A stretch of 64,000 nt of DNA from JBOGCH01 sp051656645 (GTDB lineage Bacteria > Bacteroidota > Bacteroidia > Bacteroidales > Marinifilaceae), in NCBI GenBank assembly GCA_051656645.1, contig JBOGCH010000042.1, positions 111,529 to 175,528 on the forward strand. Direction: 5' to 3'. The translations under genes and the position numbers were made by a program. This document shows positions 48,834 to 57,489 of the stretch, in pieces; the stretch's first letter is position 1, and each line of letters starts with the position of its first letter. The notes beneath the pieces were generated by a model. The model made no database searches. It saw only the letters and a list, made by a program, of their open reading frames with translations, and was not told the origin of the DNA.

Positions 48834-49673
48834 ATGACGACAGAAAATTTTGAAACTATAAAACCGATATACGTTAAGTCTCTTTTCCACGAAAAGAATC
48901 CTAAAATGGCTAAAATGCTACCAGGATTTGTATATAAAGCACTAGAAAAGATCATTTGTCAAAACAAAATCAACGATTTTATCTCAAGATACGGCAATCA
49001 CAAAGGTTTAGACTTTGCCGATGGTATTTTGGAGTATCTTGAAGTTAGCTATACTATTGAAAACGAAGATATCATTAAGCAGTTACCTAAGGATGGACGC
49101 TATGTATTTGTTGCAAATCATCCACTTGGAGGTCCGGATGGCATTATCCTCATTTCATTCCTTGGCAAATACTTTAAAAAGCTTAAATTCCCCGTGAATG
49201 ACCTATTAATGAATCTAAAAAATCTGAATAACATATTTATTCCTATAAACAAACATGGTGCACAAGCCAAACAAACTGCACTCATTATGGAGCAAGCGTA
49301 TGAGTCCGACAATCAAGTCATCATGTTTCCCTCTGGGATGGTAAGTAGAAAGATTAATGGAAAAGTTAAAGATTTAGAATGGCAAAAGAGTTTTGTTACA
49401 AAAGCCATTAAACACCAACGAGATGTTATTCCTATATTTTTTAATGGAAAAAACTCTCGCTTTTTTTACAATTTAGCCCGCTTTCGCAAAGCAATTGGAT
49501 TAAATCTAAATCTTGAGATGTTATTATTACCAAAAGAAACCTTTGGAAAACATGGAAAAACTTTTTCCATTCATATAGGAGAGCCCATCAAATGGCAAGA
49601 ACTAAATAATGGCGAAAAACCACAAGTGTGGGCAGAACGAATAAAAGAACAAGTATACACCTTATTAAAATAA
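48834..49673 (+). CDS. PlsC-type lysophospholipid/lyso-aminolipid acyltransferase
   Basis: A 279-residue acyltransferase. The catalytic H-x4-D motif is NHPLGGPDG near residues 95-103, followed by LLMNLKNLNNIFIPINKHG and MFPSGMVSRK, a typical second substrate block. It uses acyl-CoA or acyl-ACP to acylate a lysolipid at the inner membrane. The NHPLGG form occurs in haemolysin-like and ornithine/glycine-lipid O-acyltransferases as well as in classical PlsC enzymes, so its lipid substrate is open. It is divergent from the TPR lipoprotein gene and converges on the propeller gene across a shared hairpin. Confidence 0.85.
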   Translation: MTTENFETIKPIYVKSLFHEKNPKMAKMLPGFVYKALEKIICQNKINDFISRYGNHKGLDFADGILEYLEVSYTIENEDIIKQLPKDGRYVFVANHPLGGPDGIILISFLGKYFKKLKFPVNDLLMNLKNLNNIFIPINKHGAQAKQTALIMEQAYESDNQVIMFPSGMVSRKINGKVKDLEWQKSFVTKAIKHQRDVIPIFFNGKNSRFFYNLARFRKAIGLNLNLEMLLLPKETFGKHGKTFSIHIGEPIKWQELNNGEKPQVWAERIKEQVYTLLK

Positions 49674-49677
49674 AAAG

Positions 49678-49705
49678 AAGAAACCGGCCGCAAGGCCGGT
49701 TTCTT
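49678..49705. terminator. GC-rich 12-bp hairpin between convergent genes
   Basis: The arms AAGAAACCGGCC and GGCCGGTTTCTT flank a GCAA tetraloop and are followed by a T-rich run. It starts 5 bp after the acyltransferase stop and lies 20 bp from the stop of the converging propeller gene. It is a clear intrinsic terminator, probably working in both directions. Confidence 0.9.
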
Positions 49706-49724
49706 TATCTCGTAGAAGAGCTAT

Positions 49725-50744
49725 TTAAATTTCATATTGATATATAGATAAACCTTTTTCATTCTCAAATAAGATATGTAATACATTCCCACTAATTGCA
49801 TAATCTAACAGTTTATCTCCATCATTACCTACAAATTTCAAACATGTCTCAACCTTATCTGACTTTTTATATATGCCAATGCATTTATCCGTATTATAGG
49901 CAAAAGACATTACCATATTATTAGCATTATCTGCAAGTAAATAAAATGCTAACGCATATCGCTTACCCGCTTTATAAGATTCAGTAATATGAGAAAATAC
50001 ATTATAATCATCCTCGAATCTTTCTAAATCGTCCAAACCATATTCACCAAAGTCAAAACAATATTTTAGTCTATATTGAGCTGTATGGTCAATACTATAC
50101 ACCTTATTCGAGAACAGCGGCATATATAACACCTCTTTTGTGCCACATATTAACGGATTTCCGATAGATAAACCCGAGTTTAAAATCAAATCATCAACTG
50201 ACATTTTATAGTTCAAATTTTCATCATACAACGCCAACTCGGTTCCAGGCCTACCTCTATATCCACACTTCCCTACAAATACAGTATCATTTAAGCGAAC
50301 AAAAAACTGAAAACCATTATCTGCCACAGTTGCACAACTACTATAAAATGTTCCATCCATCCCAAATCTTAATACTTTATTCCCATCAAAGTCATGGATA
50401 AACAACTGCTCGCCGTCCGGCATCACTTGCCATAAAGATATATATTCGTTTTTCGCGTGTCCTTTACCGGAAACCGTATTAACCAACTTGCCTGACGTCC
50501 CATCAAATCTAAAAATGCCGTTAGCAGCCGCTAGCATTACATCCTCACCTTTTATCCAAAATCTCTTTAACGTTCCAATAACTAAACTATCACTACTCAA
50601 TTTCAATACATTAGACAGCTCTGACACATTCACCTCTTTTAGTGATTCTACATCAAAAGCCAAATTAATTGTTTCACTTGACTCACGCTCTTGGCAAGAA
50701 CAAAACAGAATTGTTATTACGAACAATATCACATTTCTCATCAT
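49725..50744 (-). CDS. 6-bladed beta-propeller lipoprotein (paralogue A)
   Basis: A 339-residue lipoprotein (LFCSC followed by QERESSE). It reads like the Bacteroidota 6-bladed beta-propeller family: GIFRFDGTSGKLVNTVSGKGHAKNEY, DGEQLFIHDFDGNKVLRFGMDG and ILFENEKGLSIYQYEI. It is clearly paralogous to the protein at 52572-53585 along its whole length, with conserved blocks in the same order. Such propellers usually bind peptides or glycans at the surface; no activity is known. It lies behind the C11 peptidase gene, separated by a 351-bp gap. Confidence 0.82.
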   Translation of the reverse strand: MMRNVILFVITILFCSCQERESSETINLAFDVESLKEVNVSELSNVLKLSSDSLVIGTLKRFWIKGEDVMLAAANGIFRFDGTSGKLVNTVSGKGHAKNEYISLWQVMPDGEQLFIHDFDGNKVLRFGMDGTFYSSCATVADNGFQFFVRLNDTVFVGKCGYRGRPGTELALYDENLNYKMSVDDLILNSGLSIGNPLICGTKEVLYMPLFSNKVYSIDHTAQYRLKYCFDFGEYGLDDLERFEDDYNVFSHITESYKAGKRYALAFYLLADNANNMVMSFAYNTDKCIGIYKKSDKVETCLKFVGNDGDKLLDYAISGNVLHILFENEKGLSIYQYEI

Positions 50745-51095
50745 AAGTTATTTTAGGATATTTTTTTAATGCAGTTTCCATAACCAAACAGAGCCCCTAA
50801 ATTAATAATTATTTTATATTTAATGTAATTAATTACACATATATCCATAACAAGCACAAGGAGTTCCTTTTAAAACGGACTCCCTATGTCATAGCGGATG
50901 CGTAAGTTTCAAAATCATCATTTTACCAAGGACTTAATAAAATGTAACTTCATCTTATTCCTAAACTCAGGGATTTTTCTTCAAAGTACCATACCCATAA
51001 GTTCTCTTTGCCTACCAATATTACAATGCCAGGCAAAGACGTGATAGAAATTTATAGAAATAAAAATAGTGAGGTTGATATCAACCTCACTATTT
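50745..51095. other. 351-bp gap with hairpins and a possible decayed small gene
   Basis: No intact gene is visible. On the minus strand, short frames such as KGTPCACYGYMCN-stop (ending near 50835) and FETYASAMT-stop look like pieces of a small cysteine-rich protein broken by frameshifts, but this is weak. Two hairpins lie here: 50860-50883 (GGAGTTCC against GGACTCC, one bulge) and 51006-51038 (CTTTGCCT against AGGCAAAG). Confidence 0.35.
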
Positions 51096-51100
51096 TTATT
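51059..51100 (-). terminator. Perfect 42-bp palindrome overlapping the C11 gene stop
   Basis: Positions 51059-51100 form a perfect palindrome with no unpaired centre (21-bp arms). The distal A/T tracts match a terminator. Unusually, the stem includes the stop codon of the minus-strand C11 peptidase gene at 51096-51098. Confidence 0.75.
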
Positions 51101-52262
51101 GATTAAATCTTTCCCAATCCAAATCCACTGCCCAATCTAGAGTCTTGTAATAATCATACTGATATTTCTTAAAATTATAATTCTTCTCTTCCTGCGAAGG
51201 ATAATATATAGATAAGCCCGAATTATTCTCTAGCGGAACTTGATTAAAGAACTTTTGGGACGAACGTACATAAACAACAGCCCTATCAAATGTCTTTTTA
51301 AATTTATTGTAACGCTCTTCCCCAGCACTTAATTCAACAAAGTTCATCATATCGTAAAACTTATATGCATAACTTGAAAAAATTGATCCGGTCCTATTTT
51401 CAGCAAAATGTAAAACTTTAGAAGGTAATAGCTCCAATTCCTCATTCACATATTTGGTAAATGCTAAACGTAAATTCTCCATTTCGCTCAAATCAATAAG
51501 AGACAACGTACCACCTAAATATGTCCCATAAGTTGCGTAATACAAATCACACACTTGCTTATACTCTTCAAGCGTACTCATTGAAAGCATTTCATTAATC
51601 ATGGTTCTATATGGAAAACCATCACCCGCAATCTCCGTTGTGGATGCAAAGTACCAACGTGCTTTATCTCTTAGTGCATAAGCAACCTCAGCACTAGCCA
51701 TGAAACAGGCATCAAAAGCGATATAATCAAAAACTCCTTCCGGAATCGCTTTTGCCATATCCTCAACACTCATCTGAGATGCTAACTCCGGACCAAAAGA
51801 TAAAGTACTTGCTCTGTTACTTTCACTCGGTGGTAACCATCCTGTTCCGTGGGCCGACAAAACCAAACCGTAACTCTGTGCAGGGAATGTAGAACAAGCA
51901 TCATCAATCAATGCTCCCATTATCTCAGGCAAATGCGTTTTCCCCTCAAACTGACTGTAATTCCTTACCTCACTTTCTGCCCAAACATTCTTGCCACCTT
52001 CGCTTTTTTGCACAAGATGATATAAGCGCGGTATGTCATTAGGTGAATCCTTCAGTATTAAAATATCACCTTCTCCTTTATAACCCGTTTTAATTGCTCT
52101 TATATTATTTTCAAATTCTGAGACTAAATTAGATGGCACCAGCATATAAAACAACAACACTCTGTCCGATGTCTCTCTTTTACTCTCCTCGTCATCACAA
52201 GCCGTCAGCACACACATCATAGCAACTAGTGCTACGATAACTCTATTACACATTCTTTTCAT
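51096..52262 (-). CDS. Clostripain-family (C11) cysteine peptidase lipoprotein
   Basis: A 388-residue lipoprotein with lipobox LTAC22 followed by DDEESKRE. It is a clan CD, family C11 peptidase: His138 in LVLSAHGTGW and Cys186 in YIAFDACFMASAEVAY form the catalytic dyad. Such enzymes usually cleave after Arg or Lys and often need maturation by self-cleavage. It lies between two propeller paralogues, all on the minus strand, with a candidate 59-residue membrane peptide just upstream. The site of action is probably the envelope surface. The substrate is unknown. Confidence 0.88.
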   Translation of the reverse strand: MKRMCNRVIVALVAMMCVLTACDDEESKRETSDRVLLFYMLVPSNLVSEFENNIRAIKTGYKGEGDILILKDSPNDIPRLYHLVQKSEGGKNVWAESEVRNYSQFEGKTHLPEIMGALIDDACSTFPAQSYGLVLSAHGTGWLPPSESNRASTLSFGPELASQMSVEDMAKAIPEGVFDYIAFDACFMASAEVAYALRDKARWYFASTTEIAGDGFPYRTMINEMLSMSTLEEYKQVCDLYYATYGTYLGGTLSLIDLSEMENLRLAFTKYVNEELELLPSKVLHFAENRTGSIFSSYAYKFYDMMNFVELSAGEERYNKFKKTFDRAVVYVRSSQKFFNQVPLENNSGLSIYYPSQEEKNYNFKKYQYDYYKTLDWAVDLDWERFNQ

Positions 52263-52299
52263 CTAAGTTTTCTTAAGTTTTTCTTTAAGTTATCGTGGG

Positions 52300-52479
52300 C
52301 TAATTTATTAAAAAATTAGAAACATTATCAAACATTCTAGCAACATAATCATGGTATCCACTTAAAACGCGGACAACAAGGAAGAATACTACCGCAACCA
52401 CAATCAAAGTCACTGCTATCAGAACTCCTTGTGATATGCCCCGGAAACGTTGCGAATTCAGTAACATAGCATTCAGCAT
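52300..52479 (-). CDS. Candidate 59-residue single-pass membrane peptide
   Basis: An ATG-initiated frame on the minus strand encodes 59 residues. A short polar start (MLNAMLLNSQRFRGISQ) is followed by one strong transmembrane helix (GVLIAVTLIVVAVVFFLVVR) and an amphipathic tail ending in NVSNFLIN. It ends 37 bp before the C11 peptidase start, fitting an operon pair. A competing frame over the same DNA (52349-52567, TTG start) would give a Cys-rich tail (DFDCGCGSILPCCPRF) but runs through the upstream terminator hairpin. Several other frames are also open here, so the coding case is weak. Confidence 0.3.
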   Translation of the reverse strand: MLNAMLLNSQRFRGISQGVLIAVTLIVVAVVFFLVVRVLSGYHDYVARMFDNVSNFLIN

Positions 52480-52517
52480 TAAGGTTTATATCGTTATATA
52501 TAAATACGTTATAAACA

Positions 52518-52553
52518 AAACAAAGGTTATCACAACCGTAATAACCTTTGTTT
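52518..52553 (-). terminator. 13-bp hairpin terminator after propeller paralogue B
   Basis: The arms AAACAAAGGTTAT and ATAACCTTTGTTT are exact complements around a 10-base loop. The hairpin starts 18 bp beyond the stop of the minus-strand propeller gene at 52572. On the minus strand the distal arm is followed by a T-rich stretch. Confidence 0.7.
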
Positions 52554-52571
52554 AATCCATAAAACAACGCT

Positions 52572-53585
52572 TTAAATTTTATATCGATACATTTTCAAAC
52601 TATCCTCATTTTCAAATAAAATATGTAATACATTATTATAAACTACATACTCCAACAGCTTATCTCCTTCATTGCCTACAAATCTAAAACATTTCTCAAC
52701 TTTCTCTGCCTTATCATACAGACCTATACATTTTTCCATGCAATAGGTAAAAGACATTATCATATAATCCTCATTATCTGCAAGTAAATAAAAAGGGAGT
52801 GCATACATTTTACCCGTATAATTGTTTTTTTTAATATGTGAAAAAATATCATCATTATTCTCAAAACGTTTAGCATCCAAATGGTATTCACCGAAATAAA
52901 AATTGTACTTCAATTTAGTCTGGGCCTCATGGTTAATACTATAAACTTTACTTGAAAATAGTGGCATATATAACACCTCTCCTTCGCCTTGTAACATGGG
53001 AACGCCTGAATACATGCCCGAATTTAATTTTAACCCATCAACATCCATTTTATGATTCCAGTTTTCATCATACAGCGCCAATTCAGCTTCAGGCTTCCTA
53101 CTATAAAGGCACTTCCCTACAAATAACGTGTCATTCAATCGCACAAAGAATTGAAGTCTAGTATCTTTCACAAGCATTTTACTATTATAGAATGTCCCAT
53201 CCATTCCAAATCTTAATATTTTCTTTCCTCCAAAATCATAAATGAGTAACTGTTCGCCATCCGGTATCACTTGACATATATATACAAACTCATTATTTGC
53301 ACGTCCTTTACTCGATATTGTATTAACAAGTTCACCCGATTCGCCGTCAAATCTAAAGACGCCATTATCGGCTACAAGTACCACATCCTCACCGTTAGCC
53401 CAAAATGCGTTTAAGTCCCCTATCACTAAACTATCACTACGCAAACTCAACGTATCTAACAACTTGGACACATCAACGTCTTCCATCGTTTCTATATCAA
53501 AATTTAAAGTAATCGCCTCATTCACCTCTCCTTCAGCGCAAAAAGAAAATAAAACCGTTAACACTAAAAATATAACGTTTCTCAT
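52572..53585 (-). CDS. 6-bladed beta-propeller lipoprotein (paralogue B)
   Basis: A 337-residue exported protein, paralogous to 49725-50744. Shared blocks include SDSLVIG, GVFRFDGESGELVNTISSKGRANNEF, DGEQLLIYDFGGKKILRFGMDGTFY and LYMPLFSSKVYSI. The signal region ends LFSFC followed by AEGEVNEA; Phe before the Cys is unusual for a lipobox, so anchoring is less certain than in paralogue A. The pair probably arose by duplication around the C11 peptidase gene. A surface-binding role is inferred. Confidence 0.8.
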   Translation of the reverse strand: MRNVIFLVLTVLFSFCAEGEVNEAITLNFDIETMEDVDVSKLLDTLSLRSDSLVIGDLNAFWANGEDVVLVADNGVFRFDGESGELVNTISSKGRANNEFVYICQVIPDGEQLLIYDFGGKKILRFGMDGTFYNSKMLVKDTRLQFFVRLNDTLFVGKCLYSRKPEAELALYDENWNHKMDVDGLKLNSGMYSGVPMLQGEGEVLYMPLFSSKVYSINHEAQTKLKYNFYFGEYHLDAKRFENNDDIFSHIKKNNYTGKMYALPFYLLADNEDYMIMSFTYCMEKCIGLYDKAEKVEKCFRFVGNEGDKLLEYVVYNNVLHILFENEDSLKMYRYKI

Positions 53586-53683
53586 AGTGATTATTCAAAT
53601 TAGTTTGTACTGTATTAATAATAATTTTCTTGATTATCCATCCTTTCCCTAACGCATTTATGAGATACAATCAACATCTGTCA

Positions 53684-54286
53684 TTAAGAGAACTTCTTAA
53701 ACACCCGTTCCAAAATATGGTGTGCAATAATATCCGCTCCTAACGCAGAAGGGTGAATCTTGTCCGGCACTAAAGTCTCATCCCATTCCCCGTCAAAAAA
53801 CAATGAGCCATCCACAAATTCAGTTCCACTCTCATTAGCTAATTCCTTTAAAAATGGGACATAGTAGTTACGTATACGGTGCTCTGAAATATCATTACTT
53901 TCTAAAAGAAAACAAGTAGCTGGTGCAACAATCACAATCCGCACTTCATGTTTTGAACTCCTATAGGAGTTGATAAGTCGTCTGTAATCCTCTTTGAAAC
54001 CATCCATAAACCTATGGTTATGCAATTTCGAGTCATTTGTACCTAATTTCAACAAAACAACATCTGGCTCAAAAAGCACCGATTGTTTATATGCATCGGT
54101 CATAACATAAGGATAATCTCCATCCACCGAAACCGTTGCTCCACATACACCAAAATTACGCACCTCATAAACATTGCCAAGCAACGCCTGTAGTTTGGCA
54201 GGATAACTATTCACTAATCGTTTCTCAACACCCTCTCCAAAGGTTATACTATCCCCAACGCAAGCCACTTTTATCATTCTTTTCAC
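53684..54286 (-). CDS. SGNH/GDSL-family hydrolase
   Basis: A 200-residue esterase-type hydrolase. Block I is VACVGDSITFGEG with the nucleophile Ser, block II has the Gly in FGVCGATV, block III is LKLGTNDSK, and block V is DKIHPSALG with the catalytic Asp and His. No signal peptide is present, so it is probably cytoplasmic, or secreted by another route. Candidates are a lysophospholipase L1-like or carbohydrate esterase activity; sequence alone does not decide. It stands 98 bp upstream of propeller paralogue B on the same strand. Confidence 0.85.
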   Translation of the reverse strand: MKRMIKVACVGDSITFGEGVEKRLVNSYPAKLQALLGNVYEVRNFGVCGATVSVDGDYPYVMTDAYKQSVLFEPDVVLLKLGTNDSKLHNHRFMDGFKEDYRRLINSYRSSKHEVRIVIVAPATCFLLESNDISEHRIRNYYVPFLKELANESGTEFVDGSLFFDGEWDETLVPDKIHPSALGADIIAHHILERVFKKFS

Positions 54287-54960
54287 CGTTACATTTCTAA
54301 AATCGAATCAATATAAATCTCTCTTCTCCATTTCACCCAAGTCATTAAAGAAAGGATAATGAGATTTATGAAGTAAAATTATATATTTTTTACAAAAAAA
54401 TCAATCTTTAACAGATTTCAATTATCTCAAGTAGATACTTCTTCTAAATATTATAATAGCTACACTCACAGATTACTCACTCAATGTTTAATTCCTCTAC
54501 AATCCCTAGTAACACCCGCTCCGCACCATCTATACCCTATCTATATCCCATCTATATCCTTTCTATATCTAAAAGGAGATATAGATATACCCTTTAGTGG
54601 GTGAGTTTGATTTATATTTCCAACAGAGCGGAAACTTCCAAAACACTACCACCGTGCATACAAACCGGTGCCTTTGTAGAGAAATATTGCATACATCATG
54701 ATGTTGGGACAAAAGTTTTCATATAGCAATGCATGTAACCATCCTAAAAGTAACCTTTAAAAAAATTAGCATTATGTTACACGTTACAAACGGAAGTATA
54801 AACTGAGATTTAATTAAAGAAATACCAATAAACCACAATACGTAACATCTATTCCCATCCGTACATTATTTATTACGGAAAAAATTAGACAATTCACTAA
54901 TTAATTATAACTTCGTTCGCTGAATTAGTTAAGATATTTAATTATAAAACACCTATCAAT
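54287..54960. other. 674-bp AT-rich divergent intergenic region
   Basis: No gene is visible. It contains a second array of 11-bp repeats (54529-54572) followed by an inverted copy of the repeat core (GATATAGATATA, near 54578-54589). For the fumarase gene, TAACTTCG near 54907-54914 is a possible -7 box. No terminator is evident for either neighbour, as both are transcribed away from this region. Confidence 0.5.
54529..54572. repeat. Four tandem 11-bp repeats (TCTATATCCCA type), second array
   Basis: The units at 54529, 54540, 54551 and 54562 read TCTATACCCTA, TCTATATCCCA, TCTATATCCTT and TCTATATCTAA. This is the same unit, period and copy number as the array at 39334-39377, about 15 kb away. 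An inverted copy follows, so the array can fold back on itself. Confidence 0.75.
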
Positions 54961-56565
54961 ATGTCAGATTTTCATTATCAAGAGCCATTTCCATTGGCGA
55001 AAGATACGACAGAGTATCGCTTGTTGACAAAAGATTACGTTAAAACGATTGAGGTTGAGGGACGTAAGATTCTTAAAGTAGAAAAAGAAGGGATTGAATT
55101 GCTTGCAAAAGCGGCATACAGTGATGTATCGTTCTTCCTTCGCGCTTCTCATTTACAGAAGTTAGCTAACATCCTTAAGGATCCTGAAGCAACGGACAAC
55201 GACAAGTTTGTAGCTCACACAATGCTTATGAACCAAGTGGTAGCAGCGGAAGGTGAACTTCCTACATGTCAGGACACAGGTACTGCTATTGCTATGGTAA
55301 AAAAAGGCGAATGTGTATGGACAGGATGCAATGATGCTGAAGCTATAAGTCGCGGTGTATATGAAACCTACCAAGAGCGTAACCTTCGTTACTCTCAAGT
55401 AGTGCCTTTCACTATGACCGATGAAAAAAACTCAGGAAACAACCTTCCTGCGCAAATTGATATTTACGCTACCGAAGGACATAAATATGAGTTTTTGTTT
55501 ATGACTAAAGGAGGTGGATCGGCAAACAAAACTTTCCTTTACCAACAAACAAAAGCGTTATTAAACGATGAGTCTTTAACTAAGTTTGTTAAAGAAAAAA
55601 TCAAGGATCTTGGAACATCGGCTTGTCCTCCTTATCACCTAGCATTGGTAATTGGTGGAACAAGTGCAGAGGCTAACCTTGCTACTGTAAAAAAAGCATC
55701 GGCAGGATATTATGATAATTTGCCAACATGTGGTAACGAAGGTGGACAAGCTTTCCGCGATTTAGAGTGGGAAGAAAAGATCCTTAAAATTTGCCAAGAA
55801 AGTGGCGTTGGTGCACAATTTGGCGGAAAATATTTAGTACACGATGTACGTGTAATTCGTTTACCTCGTCATGCGGCTTCATGCCCAGTAGGTATTGGAG
55901 TTAGCTGTAGTGCCGACCGTAACATCAAAGGTAAAATTACCGAAGATGGTATCTTCCTTGAGCAATTAGAGAAAAACCCAGCGCGTTTCTTACCGGAGGA
56001 AACTCCTGCACTTGCGCCAGCGGTTACTATCGACCTTGATCAACCTATGGAGAACATTTTGAAAGAGTTAAGCAAATACCCTATCAAAACTCGTTTAAAT
56101 CTTAACGGAACTCTTATCGTAGCTCGTGACATCGCTCACGCTAAGATTAAAGAAATCCTTGACGCAGGACAACCAATGCCTGAGTACTTCAAGAAACACC
56201 CTGTATATTATGCCGGACCGGCTAAAACGCCTAAAGGAATGGCTTCTGGAAGCTTTGGACCAACTACTGCCGGACGTATGGACTCATACGTGGATCTATT
56301 CCAAAAAAATGGTGGATCTATGGTTATGGTTGCAAAAGGTAACCGCTCACAGGCTGTTACTGACGCTTGTAAAGCTAACGGAGGATTCTACCTTGGATCT
56401 ATTGGAGGGCCTGCAGCAATCCTTGCTAAAAACAGCATCAAATCGGTTGAAGTGGTTGACTTCCCAGAATTAGGAATGGAAGCCGTGCGTAAAATTCGTG
56501 TTGAGAACTTCCCAGCGTTCATCATTGTGGACGACAAAGGAAATGATTTCTTCCAACAAATTTAA
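54961..56565 (+). CDS. Class I fumarate hydratase (iron-sulfur)
   Basis: A 534-residue class I fumarase that interconverts fumarate and malate using an oxygen-sensitive 4Fe-4S cluster. Cluster-Cys candidates are in LPTCQDTGTA, LPTCGNEGGQ-like and SCPVGIGVSC segments. The C-terminal domain contains YYAGPAKTPKGMASGSFGPTTAGRMDSYVD, typical of the fused alpha/beta enzyme form. The coding sequence uses smooth, well-expressed codons. It is a single gene with its own hairpin terminator. In an anaerobic bacterium of this phylum it belongs to the reductive branch leading to succinate. Confidence 0.95.
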   Translation: MSDFHYQEPFPLAKDTTEYRLLTKDYVKTIEVEGRKILKVEKEGIELLAKAAYSDVSFFLRASHLQKLANILKDPEATDNDKFVAHTMLMNQVVAAEGELPTCQDTGTAIAMVKKGECVWTGCNDAEAISRGVYETYQERNLRYSQVVPFTMTDEKNSGNNLPAQIDIYATEGHKYEFLFMTKGGGSANKTFLYQQTKALLNDESLTKFVKEKIKDLGTSACPPYHLALVIGGTSAEANLATVKKASAGYYDNLPTCGNEGGQAFRDLEWEEKILKICQESGVGAQFGGKYLVHDVRVIRLPRHAASCPVGIGVSCSADRNIKGKITEDGIFLEQLEKNPARFLPEETPALAPAVTIDLDQPMENILKELSKYPIKTRLNLNGTLIVARDIAHAKIKEILDAGQPMPEYFKKHPVYYAGPAKTPKGMASGSFGPTTAGRMDSYVDLFQKNGGSMVMVAKGNRSQAVTDACKANGGFYLGSIGGPAAILAKNSIKSVEVVDFPELGMEAVRKIRVENFPAFIIVDDKGNDFFQQI

Positions 56566-56590
56566 TAGCAAGCTTTAGCTTTAAACATAG

Positions 56591-56623
56591 AATCCCTCAC
56601 TGTCTCTCGGATAGTGAGGGATT
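56591..56623 (+). terminator. Terminator of fumarase gene
   Basis: The arms AATCCCTCACT and AGTGAGGGATT pair perfectly over 11 bp around an 11-base loop and are followed by TCTATATTT. The hairpin starts 26 bp after the fumarase stop. Confidence 0.85.
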
Positions 56624-56799
56624 TCTATATTTACTCCATTTGCCACTTAACCTTTCTACTAGATTTAATTATACTATTTCACTATTTTACACAGTATTTG
56701 CGTTATAATAAGCTATAAATAAGTAGAGTTTTTTATATATTGCATTTCCTAATACTATTTAACCATAAAGCCGGGAAGTGGCGTGTGATAACAGAAGTG

Positions 56800-57348
56800 A
56801 TGATTGTAGAGTGTGACCTAGAAGAACTTGAAGAGAGAGAAATTACTCCTAACGATGAGAAATTAGTAGCTTTTTTTACAGAGCATTACGAGCAGCTATG
56901 CGTTTATGCATACAGAATGGTACAGAATTTTGACGAGGCCGAAGATTTGGTACAAAGTCTGTTTACGCGTATGCTCGATGAAAAAAGACCCATTCAAATT
57001 GGTTCCTTGCGCTCCTACGCATATAAGGCCATTTATAACAGTGCCATAAATCATTTAACGCAAAATGAACGCAACCGTAAAGAAACGGAGAACTACAGCA
57101 CTCATATCCAGGAACTTCTTGAAATTACCGATGGGGAACCTTATGTATATAAAACATTGGCGCGCAATGCGATGGAAAAAGTCCCAGAAAAGAGTAGAGA
57201 TTTACTTATACTTCATTGTATAAAGAAAATGAAATACAATGAGATTGCCGTGCTACGTGGTATTTCAATTAATACGGTTAAATCCCAACTACGCGTTGCC
57301 TATCGCATTCTTGAAGGAGAGTTGGGAAATGTATTTTCTATGAAATAA
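56800..57348 (+). CDS. ECF-type RNA polymerase sigma factor
   Basis: A sigma-70 factor of the ECF group, about 182 residues from the Met at 56800; the open frame extends 60 bp further up, but those residues look unlike the family. Region 2 is seen in EHYEQLCVYAYRMVQNFDEAEDLVQSLFTRML. Region 4 is seen in VPEKSRDLLILHCIKKMKYNEIAVLRGISINTVKSQLRVAYRIL. The usual FecR-type anti-sigma gene is absent: the next gene runs on the opposite strand. It does not lie beside any SusC gene, so its target is not evident. Confidence 0.88.
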   Translation: MIVECDLEELEEREITPNDEKLVAFFTEHYEQLCVYAYRMVQNFDEAEDLVQSLFTRMLDEKRPIQIGSLRSYAYKAIYNSAINHLTQNERNRKETENYSTHIQELLEITDGEPYVYKTLARNAMEKVPEKSRDLLILHCIKKMKYNEIAVLRGISINTVKSQLRVAYRILEGELGNVFSMK

Positions 57349-57431
57349 CCGGAATGCCAATACATCAATTTGAATATGGATACACATAAATTCCATACCA
57401 AGCTAAAGGAGGTTTTAAACAGATAAAAAAT

Positions 57432-57475
57432 ATCGTCTCGGAATACTCTATAGAATAAAGCCTATCCAAGACGAT
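57432..57475 (-). terminator. Putative terminator of carbonic anhydrase gene
   Basis: On the minus strand ATCGTCTTGGA pairs with TCCGAGACGAT, with one G-U pair, around a 22-base loop, and the run ATTTTTTATC follows. It lies 15 bp past the stop of the minus-strand carbonic anhydrase gene. Confidence 0.65.
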
Positions 57476-57489
57476 TATATTTTGTATCG

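Noticed and set aside
50860..51038. tmRNA, SRP RNA or other stable RNA
   Set aside because: Hairpins are present, but I could not find the conserved tmRNA ends or an SRP apical loop, so no RNA family could be supported.
52349..52567. 72-codon TTG-started frame with a Cys-rich end, resembling NVEAL-type small proteins
   Set aside because: It begins inside the region of the upstream terminator hairpin, lacks a hydrophobic leader and has no clear NVEAL motif. The overlapping 59-codon frame is the better candidate.
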